NCBI GenBank assembly: GCA_004151065.3
Contig: NWUY0300011773.1
Coordinates: forward strand, 147,656 to 159,058
Direction: 5' to 3'
DNA from: Larix sibirica
Taxonomy: Eukaryota; Streptophyta; Pinopsida; Pinales; Pinaceae
DNA length: 11,403 nt
This document shows, piece after piece, positions 1 through 8,143 of this stretch (within the stretch, counting starts at the first letter, position 1; each line of letters opens with the position of its first letter). The notes under the pieces were generated by a model that worked only from the letters and a program-made list of their open reading frames with translations, searched no databases and was not told where the DNA came from. Position numbers and translations under genes: made by a program.

Positions 1-253
1 CCCTTTGTCATCTTATGAAATTACTGAATAGCATAAAACTTGAGGGTGGCAGACCAAATGACTTACTTGCTTTCTCAAGGTCGATCACCGGTTTGTTGGA
101 TGAGTACTGAATCCTTATTGATATGCCCCCTTTGTTGAGAAAACTTTGTATATGTCGGTTAGATCTGCTTACTTATCCCTCTCCGTCTTATTCTCTATTT
201 CTACATTAAATTTCATCATTTCATGCCACGCTGGTGCTTGATATCAAAGGATA

Positions 254-333
254 TGGTGGGAGGCAGAGGTCGTCATTTCTTAATTTGGGAAAGGACGTGG
301 TGGGATACAGAGGTCATCATTTCTTAATGTGGG
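254..333. repeat. Imperfect direct repeat, 2 copies of 36 bases
   Basis: Two copies (254-289 and 298-333) begin with TGGTGGGA and share the core CATTTCTTAAT. They match at 32 of 36 positions when aligned by eye, and their starts lie 44 bases apart. The 8 bases between the copies are unrelated. This looks like a local tandem duplication that has since diverged, or two units of a longer minisatellite. No open frame is preserved across the copies. Confidence 0.8.
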
Positions 334-950
334 TCGACCATCATTAGCCAGCATGGTTACTTTGAACCATGCCGACGTTTTTTTCTAAAAATTTGTCCTC
401 AACTCCGAATTATTCCTTTTGTAGGGAGAATGATTTGATTGAAAATGAAAACAAAGAATTTAGTGATTANTATCAATCAAATTGCATTCTTCCCTATAGA
501 AAGGAGTGTTTTTCTGATAATTTCTTCGCTTATGTGTGGCATAATGGAGTCTATGGAATACCTATATCGTGGACTCATCAATATCTATGGGTCGCCAATT
601 GTTTGTTGGTCATGCGTTGATTGTTTGTTCCTTACATTTAAACTTGGGTTACTCTGCCTACAACTAGTTGGGCGTGTAGCCTTTATGAGTTAAATCTAGA
701 AATATTGCACACTGTCTATCCATTTTTTATTATGAAAATCATCTTGCTGGTCATTACGAGATGGTATCGCATCCCATAATTTCCTTCTAACTATAAAACT
801 GACTAGCTCAGGCATTAGAATGGATAGCTTGAGTAGTTGGTTATCTATTTGATATTTGAGAATTGATATATGTTTTAATACCACCCCTTCCTTTTCTTAA
901 CATGATGTTAGGATTTATGATATAAATATATAAATGAATTACAGTATATC

Positions 951-963
951 TGTGTGTGTGTGT
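951..963. repeat. TG dinucleotide microsatellite
   Basis: Six and a half TG units occur next to a TATAAATATATAAAT-like AT-rich segment at about 920-935. The tract is short and would be only weakly polymorphic. Confidence 0.85.
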
Positions 964-1163
964 ATTAAAGTTATATACAAATTAAAAAAAAATGAAGAAA
1001 GTATGTTCATATGAGAAAGAATGATTATTGGCTTTATCAAATAAAAAGTCTCGTTTCATATGAAGGAGAACTTTTGTTCATTTATTACTTTATTATATGC
1101 TTATGGGATTCACTTAGGTTGTATCGGGTGAAAACATTGCTATGCTTTCATTATGTTGACATA

Positions 1164-1181
1164 GAAAGTTATGAAAGTTAT
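1164..1181. repeat. Perfect 9-base tandem duplication
   Basis: GAAAGTTAT occurs twice head to tail, at 1164-1172 and 1173-1181. It is a simple slippage-type duplication with no visible function. Confidence 0.8.
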
Positions 1182-1408
1182 ATGTTCCATTTATAATTGA
1201 TATTCATATATGGAGAATGAAGTTTTTTATACCTAGATACTTAAAATCAATAACATATGGAGAAAGGAGTAAATTATAATTATAGGACAAAAGAAGGAAA
1301 ATACATAAGCTTAAAGGTATGAATGAGTTTAAGCATTTTATATGGGAAAATCTAATTGCAGTTTAATGCAACCCATGATATGGTTTTATGTTCTATAGAT
1401 TTGTTTTA

Positions 1409-1486
1409 TAGACGATGTTATGCTTCATGGATTCTGAAAAGTACAAATTTATCTATGTTGAAGGACTGGGGTTTTAGACGATGTTA
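1409..1486. repeat. Dispersed 12-base direct repeat
   Basis: TAGACGATGTTA is found at 1409-1420 and again at 1475-1486. Each copy follows a GTTTTA-like run (directly abutting in the second copy), so the similarity extends slightly upstream. The 66-base spacing and short match fit an old small duplication. No function is claimed. Confidence 0.6.
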
Positions 1487-2054
1487 AAATAACTCTTTTG
1501 AATATAAAAAGGTAATGCAAGATACTAGTCCACTAAAAATAATAAAAGTTTTTAGTTTTTGCAAAAAAATTAGTATATTTTGAGGGTTGTTACAGTCACA
1601 TCTCAAAATATTCTCCCATCACTCATAAAAAACCATTGCAGGTGGTAGTGTACAGAACATTCCCACCTCGTGGCTATTAATTGTTTGGTTAATGAGGAGA
1701 AAATCATTTGAACTGGATACGTTGTAATATATTTCATCATGACATTGTCAATTGCAAGTACATTTCTAAATAGAAGACAAAAAAAATAATGTTAGTTGAG
1801 GAACGGGAAAATTGAAAGTTGTGTTAGGGAGGGCATAAAAGTGGTCCTAATGGAAATGGATTGTCATCGGGGACATACATGCATCTATGTTTTTGAGTAT
1901 CTCAAATTAAGAGATGGAACTTTAGAGTATGTTTTACTAGGAAAGACAAAACGAACACATTATTATGTTAGTGGTATTTTCTTAGGAACCATAATCAATT
2001 GAATTTTGTGGGGGTAACATGGTATCCTCCAAAGTTTAGTAAATACATAATGAA

Positions 2055-2074
2055 ATATTGGGAAATCCCAATAT
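2055..2074. repeat. Perfect inverted repeat, 9-base arms
   Basis: The arms ATATTGGGA (2055-2063) and TCCCAATAT (2066-2074) are separated by AA. The loop is too tight for a natural RNA hairpin without opening the inner pairs. No T-run follows, so a terminator role is not suggested, and none would be expected in plant nuclear DNA. Confidence 0.8.
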
Positions 2075-2209
2075 CTACATTTTAGTATGGATGAACCCCA
2101 ATAATGTAGCAAGATGTTACAATTAGATATGCATAGAAACGATCCAACCATAGATAAAATAATAGATGGAAACAAGAAGAGAACCAACAATATACATCAT
2201 GCATTCATT

Positions 2210-2404
2210 AACTGGAAATAATAAAACAATTTATTTATTGATAGAAGTATTTGTTACAGAATTCAACATCTAAAGAACTCATCTTTGAGTATCAACCAGC
2301 TTTAGGGAAAACACGCTCACCGAAACTATCTGCATGCTTGCAGGTTCTGTTGTGAATATCATGTGCTGCAACTCCCCTTCTAGACCACCATATATGTAGG
2401 AATT
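2210..2404 (-). CDS. Candidate 3' terminal exon of an unrecognised gene
   Basis: Reading the minus strand from 2404, a possible 3' splice site (...CCTATTTAG) is followed by 41 open codons starting N-S-Y-I-Y-G-G-L-E-G-E-L-Q and ending K-L-V-D-T-Q-R, with TGA at 2281-2279. Two overlapping AATAAA signals lie at 2239-2230, about 40 bases past the stop, the usual distance for a plant polyadenylation signal. The peptide is balanced in composition and contains a strongly beta-like V-S-V-S-V-F-S-L segment. I do not recognise the protein. Upstream exons could not be identified with confidence, and they may be far away given the long introns typical of gymnosperms. It could be the tail of a live host gene, a captured gene fragment, or chance. 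The 2210 end is an estimate of the cleavage site. Confidence 0.4.
2230..2239 (-). promoter_or_regulatory. Overlapping polyadenylation signals
   Basis: AATAAATAAA is read on the minus strand, giving two AATAAA hexamers at 2239-2234 and 2235-2230. They are placed 40-50 bases after the stop codon of the candidate terminal exon. AT-rich DNA yields this hexamer often by chance, so the value lies in the position, not in the motif alone. Confidence 0.4.
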
Positions 2405-2592
2405 CTAAATAGGTTCAAGAACATGATAGAATTCTAATAAGCCTAGATGTAGAAGCAAAGAAGTGCTCATAAGAATTATTCAGAGATATGCATAAATAAG
2501 ATGTATTGAAGAAGAACCATGACAGACAAAACTCAAATTGATGTAAATATCATGTATGTATTATTAAAAAATTAGAATACATTATATAATAC

Positions 2593-2765
2593 ATCCTCAA
2601 GAGAGAATTTGAATGCCTTGGAGTAAAGTTTGAAAAAATCACAAAAGGAAGGCTTACTAAAAGCTAAAAAACCCCAAGTTGGAAAAATCACTTTCCAAAT
2701 CAGTCAAGGACCTCACGAAGTGGATAGATCAGGTGCAGAAACTAATGAGTGATGAAAAAGGAATG
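2593..2765 (+). pseudogene. Short relic of a lysine-rich, helical protein (unrecognised)
   Basis: Two open pieces in different frames read as one sensible protein. Piece 1 is 2593-2664 (I-L-K-R-E-F-E-C-L-G-V-K-F-E-K-I...), stopped by TAA at 2665. Piece 2 is 2661-2765 (K-L-K-N-P-K-L-E-K-S-L-S-K-S-V-K-D-L-T-K-W...), ending with TGA at 2766. They overlap by a few codons near 2660, where a frameshift would join them. The heptad-like spacing of L/V/I among K, E, D and S suggests an amphipathic helix or coiled coil. I recognise no family. The style resembles the larger minus-strand relic at 3896-5059, but I see no sequence match between them. The opposite strand also has an open stretch here, so the assignment is tentative. 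Confidence 0.3.
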
Positions 2766-3695
2766 TGATGATGGGTTTTGGAGATAAAAATATGCAGGAT
2801 GAATTGGCCTAAAAATAGATAACTTTCCAAGTCCATAAAAGCACCTAGCTTTATCCTTATCCACTGAAAAGCAGAAAAAGAAGGACAAAATTGTGTAAAG
2901 GTAGGATAGCGCTCTTTCTAATTCAAGATAGTAATAAAATCAATAGAGTATTATCTAGAATCTTTCCAAGTTCTCTCATGTGGATAATGATGGAAAGTGT
3001 GAACCAAAAGAGGCAATATGTGGCCAATATACCTAGTCAAACACGTAGGAAAGTATCAAATAAATAATACTTTATATCCGGAGTATAGATGGGTTTATAA
3101 TACGCTAACAGAAGAAAATTGAACTAGTGATAATTTCAGGTTTGGAATCCACTAAGAAATATATTACAAATGTGCATATCCACCATAGACCATATATTCT
3201 GATACAATCCATCTCGAACTTTCTAGGGCTGGTCATACACCATGTACCCCACATGTCATGAAGCAACCCAAATGCGGTGTGAACACTTTTAAATAACCTA
3301 AAAGTATAACAAATAAGACATAGTGCTAGAAAATAAACATGAATTATAAGGAAAAAAATATATTATGTTTTCATTTAACACTGCAATTTAAATGGGAAAG
3401 AAAAACATAGATCCATAGATTCATTTAACATAAAATATAAGACAAAAAATTGAAGAAATCATGCATAACTTGCCTGATTTTTGTCACTTCACAAGTGGCA
3501 ATGTGTGTAAGTCCTGATGTTGTAATAAACCAATATTTATTTGAATTATAATGAGGGAAAAGATGGGGGCCATAAACAATTAGTATTAGGCCCATGATTT
3601 CTTCCTTCCAAAGTTTGGATCTTACAAAAATACATTTAGAGAAGAATAGAAAGACTACATAAATGATGTGACCGATCCTCCAAATGCAAGGTCAA
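2766..3695. other. Gene-less stretch
   Basis: No coding segment, RNA gene or clear repeat was found on either strand. An isolated splice-like 40-base segment (3474-3513, minus) was considered and rejected. The stretch is AT-rich and stop-dense in all six frames. Confidence 0.5.
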
Positions 3696-3700
3696 GAAAA

Positions 3701-3716
3701 TGATACCAAATGATAG
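3701..3716 (-). promoter_or_regulatory. Weak primer-binding-site-like motif
   Basis: On the minus strand the bases read CTATCA, then TT, then TGGTATCA (3708-3701). That is the arrangement seen at the end of many plant LTRs: CA, a 2-base spacer, then the start of the initiator-tRNA-Met primer site. Only the first 8 bases fit; the following bases (TTTTC) do not match the usual continuation. TGGTATC also occurs by chance elsewhere in this window, so the call is weak. If real, an LTR would lie at coordinates above 3711. Confidence 0.2.
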
Positions 3717-3895
3717 TGTATAACTCTCTTAGAAATTCAATAACTTGATGTTATTAAAATATTGATCCTTTTTTTTTCTACTAAGGGTTGTTCACATAGA
3801 CATTGATGGGATTGTTGTCATTGTTGGTTGATCCTTTCTTTCATAAATCTTAATCCTCACCTAGAATCTACCTCTCTCTCTTAATCCCACAAAAT

Positions 3896-5059
3896 TCAGG
3901 ATACACATGCGAGCATAGATAAAATTGGTTTGCTTATTATTTTTTCTTCTTTATCTTTCTTGAAACACTTCCCTTTTCTATTTGGGAAGGTTTCCTCACC
4001 CTTTTATGATGTTATTGCTACAAGTAATGTAGCTAAGAAGGTACCATTCATATAGGTGGCATCTAAGAAAGAGGGTGAATTTATTGTTACACTCCTTGCT
4101 AGGTTTCCTTCGCAGAATAATAATATATGACATTGAGCTATCTCCATGCTTTGTCATTCATTGTATTGCAACCTCTCAAAATTTTGAAGGACATTTTTAG
4201 CTTAGTTTTATTTGTGTAATCAACATAACCTAGGGAGTAGACAAGGTGTGTAACGAGGGTCCAGCTGGTGATTGATTGGTACAACTAATTGTTCACTTCT
4301 TAGGGTGAGGGAATAGTCCCTCTATCTACCACATTTGTTAATACAAGCACTACTACTTGTATTAACCTCCTGTACTTATCTAGAGAGTGGAGCCTTAATT
4401 GGTCATCCCATGGACATGGAATACTATGATTAATCACAACCCATGTGTCAATCATTATGTTTTGATTGGCATATATGATTCCAAGGAAATTTTGTTTATA
4501 GTCTTATAGATCTTAAATATGTTGGAATAGGTATCAATGTCCATAAAAACAAATGTTTTATCCATGACCCTCAATAATTCCAAGAATTGAATTGGGATCT
4601 TGTTGAGTACTTGGTCAATTTTTTTTGCAACTGCAACCCTATCCACAATCTCTTTCAATGACTCATCCAAATATTTTAGTACATTCTTATATATCTGGTC
4701 AAACTCTAGGTATATCTCTACAAGTGTTCTCTATGTTTAGGGATAATATCCACCATACAACCCCAAACTATCCTTTTGATATTTTCCATTGTAACCAATG
4801 ATTTGACCTCATCCAAGGTTTCTTTGTACCTTGTTCTCTAGGCATCTATTTCCTCTCTCAACATTATCACCTACTTATTTTAGCCATGCCATTTATTTGG
4901 ATCTTCTTATAATGATCTTCTTTCCTTTCACCAACCAAGTTTGGTGTGTTGCTAGCTTGTAGTAGGTATTCTTGATGTTTTTTCTTCTAATCTTATTCTT
5001 CTTTCAATAATTTATCGAACTTTTGTTTAATTCTATTGCATTATCATCCATGGTTTCAT
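3896..5059 (-). pseudogene. Decayed protein-coding region of about 390 codons, family unknown
   Basis: Minus-strand pieces are collinear but frame-shifted: 5040-4870 (K-Q-K-F-D-K-L-L-K-E-E, then N-T-P-N-L-V-G-E-R-K-E-D-H-Y-K-K), 4861-4721 (Y-K-E-T-L-D-E-V-K-S-L-V, then I-V-W-G-C-M-V-D-I-I-P-K-H), 4730-4458 (E-I-Y-L-E-F-D-Q-I-Y, through V-M-D-K-T-F-V-F-M-D-I-D-T-Y-S-N-I-F), 4455-4102 (T-W-V-V-I-N-H-S-I-P-C-P-W-D-D, later L-G-Y-V-D-Y-T-N-K-T-K-L-K) and 4093-3899 (D-A-T-Y-M-N-G-T-F-L-A-T-L-L-V-A-I-T-S, then a lysine-rich tail). Stops include 4840, 4720, 4302, 4287, 4140 and 4006 (first base, minus), and there are about four frameshifts. The N-terminal part is charged and likely coiled coil, the centre is globular-looking, and the tail is basic. 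The start is uncertain; ATGs lie at 5059 and 5051. I do not recognise the family. It could be a gag-like or accessory protein of a plant retroelement, or a dead lineage-specific host gene. That it is a coding relic is much surer than what it was. Confidence 0.6.
4337..4366. repeat. Perfect inverted repeat, 11-base arms, 8-base loop
   Basis: GTTAATACAAG (4337-4347) and CTTGTATTAAC (4356-4366) are exact reverse complements around an 8-base spacer. The pair lies inside the minus-strand coding relic, where it encodes a run of hydrophobic residues (L-I-Q-V-V-V-L-V-L-T). It may be coincidental coding symmetry or a small inverted duplication. Confidence 0.85.
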
Positions 5060-5299
5060 GGTTTCTTGATTTTTATAGCATTTTCAAAATCACCAATGCT
5101 TAAACACCCTACACGACTCTTGCTCAGCCAAAAATGTGAGAAATTGTTCAAAAAACTAAAATTTGGCTTGCATACATCGGTTTTCTATTAGCAGCATGTG
5201 TATCCACATGTTACCCACTAGAAATACGATCTACTTCTTAAAAGTTTGAAAATAAACAAACAAGTGCACTCACACTTGTGTTTCGCGCGGTTGAAGGTC

Positions 5300-5332
5300 A
5301 TTTATAGTCGTAATGGACAAAAATTACACGTG
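5300..5332 (-). promoter_or_regulatory. Possible core promoter: G-box plus TATA box, minus strand
   Basis: Reading the minus strand, a CACGTG G-box (5332-5327) is followed 20 bases later by TATAAAT (5306-5300). A transcription start would be expected near 5275-5265, which leaves a leader of about 210 bases before the likely ATG of the coding relic at 5051-5059. A CCAAT-type motif lies further upstream near 5395. The sequence TTTCGCGC at 5281-5288 on the plus strand fits the E2F-type consensus and sits in a locally CpG-containing patch, which is rare in this window. The arrangement is orderly, but all the motifs are short, so this is inference. Confidence 0.35.
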
Positions 5333-5879
5333 GCCCAACTCCCTAATCCACTTTTCCCAAGCATAAAAGCAAGCGCCAATATTGATGGAGAGGACCAATA
5401 CCATAATTGTACATGTATGCTAGAGGTTTGAAATATGATTGCTCAGGAATTTTATAGTGTTTTTCCCCTAAGAGGTTCCTTATTATGAGTTTCTATTATT
5501 TCTAGAATGATTGGGGTCTTTGGTCACATTAAAAAACCATTTTATTCAAAGGTCACAAAAGAGAGTCAAATGGAGACCTATTAGTGGCATGGGCAGGAGG
5601 AATCTGGTCTAGTGAAGGAGGTAGTTCATCAAGGGATTAAGTGGTATATTAGTATTTGTTGTTGTCTCTTAATTTTACATATAATATCACACTTCCTTAC
5701 CTTGCCCAAATATTGTTGTTCATTATATGGTTTTTGAATGCGTAGTATTTAAGAAAGAATTGATTTTAACCTAAGAAATAAGTTTTGTTAAGTATTCATA
5801 AGTTCAATGTTGACTTTTGGTTTTACATTAAAAATTTTATTTTGTTTTGAGAGAGGTGTGTTGGTTGTTTTGTTTGTAG

Positions 5880-5961
5880 GTTTGAGAGATCAAAGGCACA
5901 AGTGAAGGACAAGACTTAGGATTGGCAATAATTTAAGAACAATACAGTGGCTAGAATCAAG
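5880..5961 (+). pseudogene. Exon-like 82-base segment with two internal stops
   Basis: A thymine- and guanine-rich tract ending TTTGTAG precedes the segment, and AAG|GTATGA follows it, so both edges resemble plant U2 splice sites. One frame reads F-E-R-S-K-A-Q-V-K-D-K-T, stop (5917), D-W-Q, stop (5929), F-K-N-N-T-V-A-R-I-K. This is a basic, exon-like peptide interrupted twice. I do not recognise it. It could be a dead exon or a chance arrangement. Confidence 0.25.
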
Positions 5962-7098
5962 GTATGATCACACCCTTTTTCCTCATTGAATTTTAGATTC
6001 ACTAATTCAGTAGAAAATTATAGTTGATTGTCTTCAACCATTATGTTTAGTATCCCTGACCCTAGTTACTAGGATATTTTCCCCACAATAGAAGTGGTGA
6101 ATCCAAGGAACAAAATATTTAGTGATTTCTTGTAGGGTTTTCATTTTTTCCTTCTGTTTTTAGATAGCAATAAATCGTACATATTTTACTTTGTCCTAGA
6201 TACCAAGCATATTTCCTTAGTGCCAAAATAAATTTGAATTTTTGCTAATTTCTCTATCATATAGCCTTGCATATGTGGGATTGTTTTAGTTACAGTAGTG
6301 TACATACGTAGGCATTTGTCTAAATAGTCACGAATGTACATGAGTTGTCTTCGGAAAAGGCACATGCATATGCTAGTTGTTGGTTAGCATCCAATGTATA
6401 CCTATTTCTAAGTGTCAATATCTTGGATTGGAGTGTTTCTTTGGTGAAATTTTTATTTTTTATTTTGTGGTTAGACAAGGTTGATTGCATAGTATGTTGG
6501 TGCATCTGTTAGTTTCATGCTTTTTATAGTCATTTCTTTTGTTTCAAGAGAACAATAGGCTAGATTCCAAAAGCATTTTGGTGTTGGGTTGTGTTGTCTT
6601 GCTTTCAAAATCAATATTATTTGCTTGGCTATAGGATCATAATAGATGAAATTGTATTCATTTTACATTTATGTTTTTACTATAGGTAGATTCTTTTGTT
6701 TACATTTTCATTCTTTAAGTGCATTTGGATGAGTGATTTTGCAACATATTACTATAGGTTTATTTATTGCATTCTCCATTTTAGTGATTAGAGATTCTTG
6801 GGATTGTGAAAAGTGAAACAAAGTGGTGAACTAGATTTATTGTTTGATTGGATGATTGTTCCTATAGTATACAAATTTTCATTAGTTATAATGATGGTGA
6901 AGAATAAAAAGTGAGTGATTGCTCAATATTCTTAATATCTAGAAGAAATCTTGCATATTGTGAACAAATTGCTTTCCTCATTTTCTCCTATTTAAAAGAA
7001 AAATGATATTTAAATGCAATTATAGTAAAAATAACTAGGATGAATTTATATTATAGAAACTGACAATGGTGCAGGTCTTAGGGCCTTGGTTGTAGGAT

Positions 7099-7116
7099 TG
7101 GAGAGTAAACTCTCCA
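7099..7116. repeat. Perfect inverted repeat, 8-base arms
   Basis: TGGAGAGT (7099-7106), AA, ACTCTCCA (7109-7116). It lies in the region expected to be the leader or LTR of the downstream gypsy element. No function is assigned. Confidence 0.8.
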
Positions 7117-7634
7117 CGGTCATGTAAAATAAAAACTATGTTTTGACTAGAGAGTGGCGATTATGATGAAACCCAATAGTAGCAAGAAGTACATTATCGG
7201 AAAGCGCATCTAACACATGGGTCAAGCATGAGGTCAATATAGGTGTTAGTGAGAGATTATCCCCTCCCCTTTCATTTAGATTTATTTTTCATGTTAGGGG
7301 GTTTCAGTTGGATTGGAAAGTCCTTGGGGTGGCACAAATTCAACATAAGCTTTGGGTTTAGGACTTGTGTCCTACATTCTTTTCACATAAGTAAGAGATT
7401 GATCCATGAATATTCCACCTAGCTAGAAATTGTGAAGTGGTATCCTTAGTTTCCTATCCTAGGATCCTCCTAGGTGATTCAAAGTAGGAAGTGCTTGCGG
7501 TGCCTGAGACAGATGCATAATCTTCACCTCAAATACCTTGGAGGATGTTTACTTCATAAGGGAACTTGCACCTTAGGTGATTGTTGTGTGAAGGTTACTT
7601 TAATTATCGTTTGTTGGTTGGATTTGGGCCTTGA

Positions 7635-7648
7635 TCATCCTAGGATGA
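7635..7648. repeat. Perfect 14-base palindrome
   Basis: TCATCCTAGGATGA equals its own reverse complement. CCTAGG also occurs twice close by, around 7458-7472, within a TCCTAGGATCCTCCTAGG cluster. The recurrence of this core in the probable gypsy leader is noticeable but unexplained. Confidence 0.8.
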
Positions 7649-7785
7649 CCTTTTGAAGGCCTTTCTCTAACTCTTCACTAACTTGTCTTTGGGAGAGCAA
7701 TTTTCTTTATTGTACCTTGTAGGGATTATTTTTCTAGTGATGTGTGTTTGGTTTGCTAATACATTGAAAGGTTCTTCCATTCTGA

Positions 7786-8040
7786 GTCAAGGTGGATAAC
7801 CAACCTCTTCGTAAGTCTATAAGGGATAGAATCCTCTCACTAGAGAGGGTGGAGTTTCTTCAAAAGAGGCACAGGATGGATAGTTCATAACAAACCCCTC
7901 AAGATCTTAATGAATATAATCCATAAATATTGAAAAATCCCATATAAGAAGCAAGAGAGGAAAGAATTAGCATTTCTGACTAAACATCACAGGGAAGGTC
8001 ATACTAATATTCCTACTAGGGATCCATATAGCCCTATATC
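7786..8040 (+). pseudogene. Possible decayed gag N-terminus
   Basis: From 7786 one frame is open for 34 codons, with a charged peptide (L-R-K-S-I-R-D-R-I-L-S-L-E-R-V-E-F-L-Q-K-R-H-R). It then continues in the same frame with stops at 7888, 7924, 7945, 7981, 8005, 8017, 8029 and 8041 between plausible pieces such as E-A-R-E-E-R-I-S-I-S-D. Most of these stops are TAA or TAG, one transition from CAA or CAG. It sits directly upstream of gag but in another frame (a shift between 8041 and 8204 is needed). There is no motif I can name. It may equally be untranslated leader. Confidence 0.3.
7833..7848. repeat. Small inverted repeat, 6-base arms
   Basis: CCTCTC (7833-7838) and GAGAGG (7843-7848) flank a 4-base loop. 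It is short and within the possible gag N-terminal or leader region. It could form a small hairpin in RNA, but chance is a sufficient explanation. Confidence 0.6.
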
Positions 8041-8143
8041 TGAAAACCTATTCCAGTTGAGATCAAGGATTTATCTAACCCTTTAATTTTAGTATTTTTA
8101 ACGAACCTACCACTAGTTACCCAAGTCCTTGATTCTTCTGAAC

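Larger units (their letters stand above)
334..2209. other. Gene-poor stretch, no supported gene
   Basis: Both strands were read. Short open frames exist (for example 369-620 and 1796-2002 plus, 696-884 minus), but none has a recognisable domain, a convincing splice context or neighbouring collinear fragments. Position 470 is an N inside the first of these. The stretch holds the microsatellite, small duplications and inverted repeat listed separately. An A9 run lies at 984-992. It is best described as intergenic or deep intronic plant DNA. Confidence 0.6.
5333..7785. other. Gene-less stretch with exon-like and palindromic pieces
   Basis: No gene is supported. Frames are stop-rich, and the short open frames 6320-6505 (minus) and 7474-7656 (plus) show no family signature. 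The stretch contains the exon-like segment at 5880-5961, a telobox-like TAGGGTTT at 6133-6140, and the palindromes listed separately. The right part, from about 7050 on, probably belongs to the 5' leader or 5' LTR of the gypsy element that follows, but its boundary cannot be fixed because the 3' LTR is outside the window. Confidence 0.5.

Noticed and set aside
369-693. Two overlapping plus-strand open frames around the N at 470
   Set aside because: They are in different frames with no domain signature, and the unresolved base leaves the frame uncertain. Neither looks conserved.
696-884. 62-codon minus-strand open frame with a coding-like end (R-R-K-L-W-D-A-I-P-S-R)
   Set aside because: No family recognised, no collinear fragments on either side and no splice context, so it cannot be told from chance.
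1796-2002. 68-codon plus-strand open frame
   Set aside because: The first codon is not ATG, the composition is ordinary, no motif is visible, and a similar-length open frame runs on the opposite strand nearby, as expected from chance.
3474-3513. 40-base minus-strand segment with an AG acceptor and a GC-type donor (CAG|GCAAGT)
   Set aside because: It is open in one frame, but its phase does not fit the candidate terminal exon at 2404, and the acceptor has no good pyrimidine tract.
6320-6505. Minus-strand open frame with A-Y-A-C-A-F-S-E-D-N-S-C-T-F
   Set aside because: The two cysteines briefly recall an X8-type carbohydrate-binding segment, but the spacing and remaining conserved positions are absent.
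7438-7449. TGGTATC as the primer-binding site of the gypsy element
   Set aside because: Only 7 bases match, no CA-ending LTR precedes it, and the same 7-mer recurs elsewhere in the window. Position before gag is its only merit.
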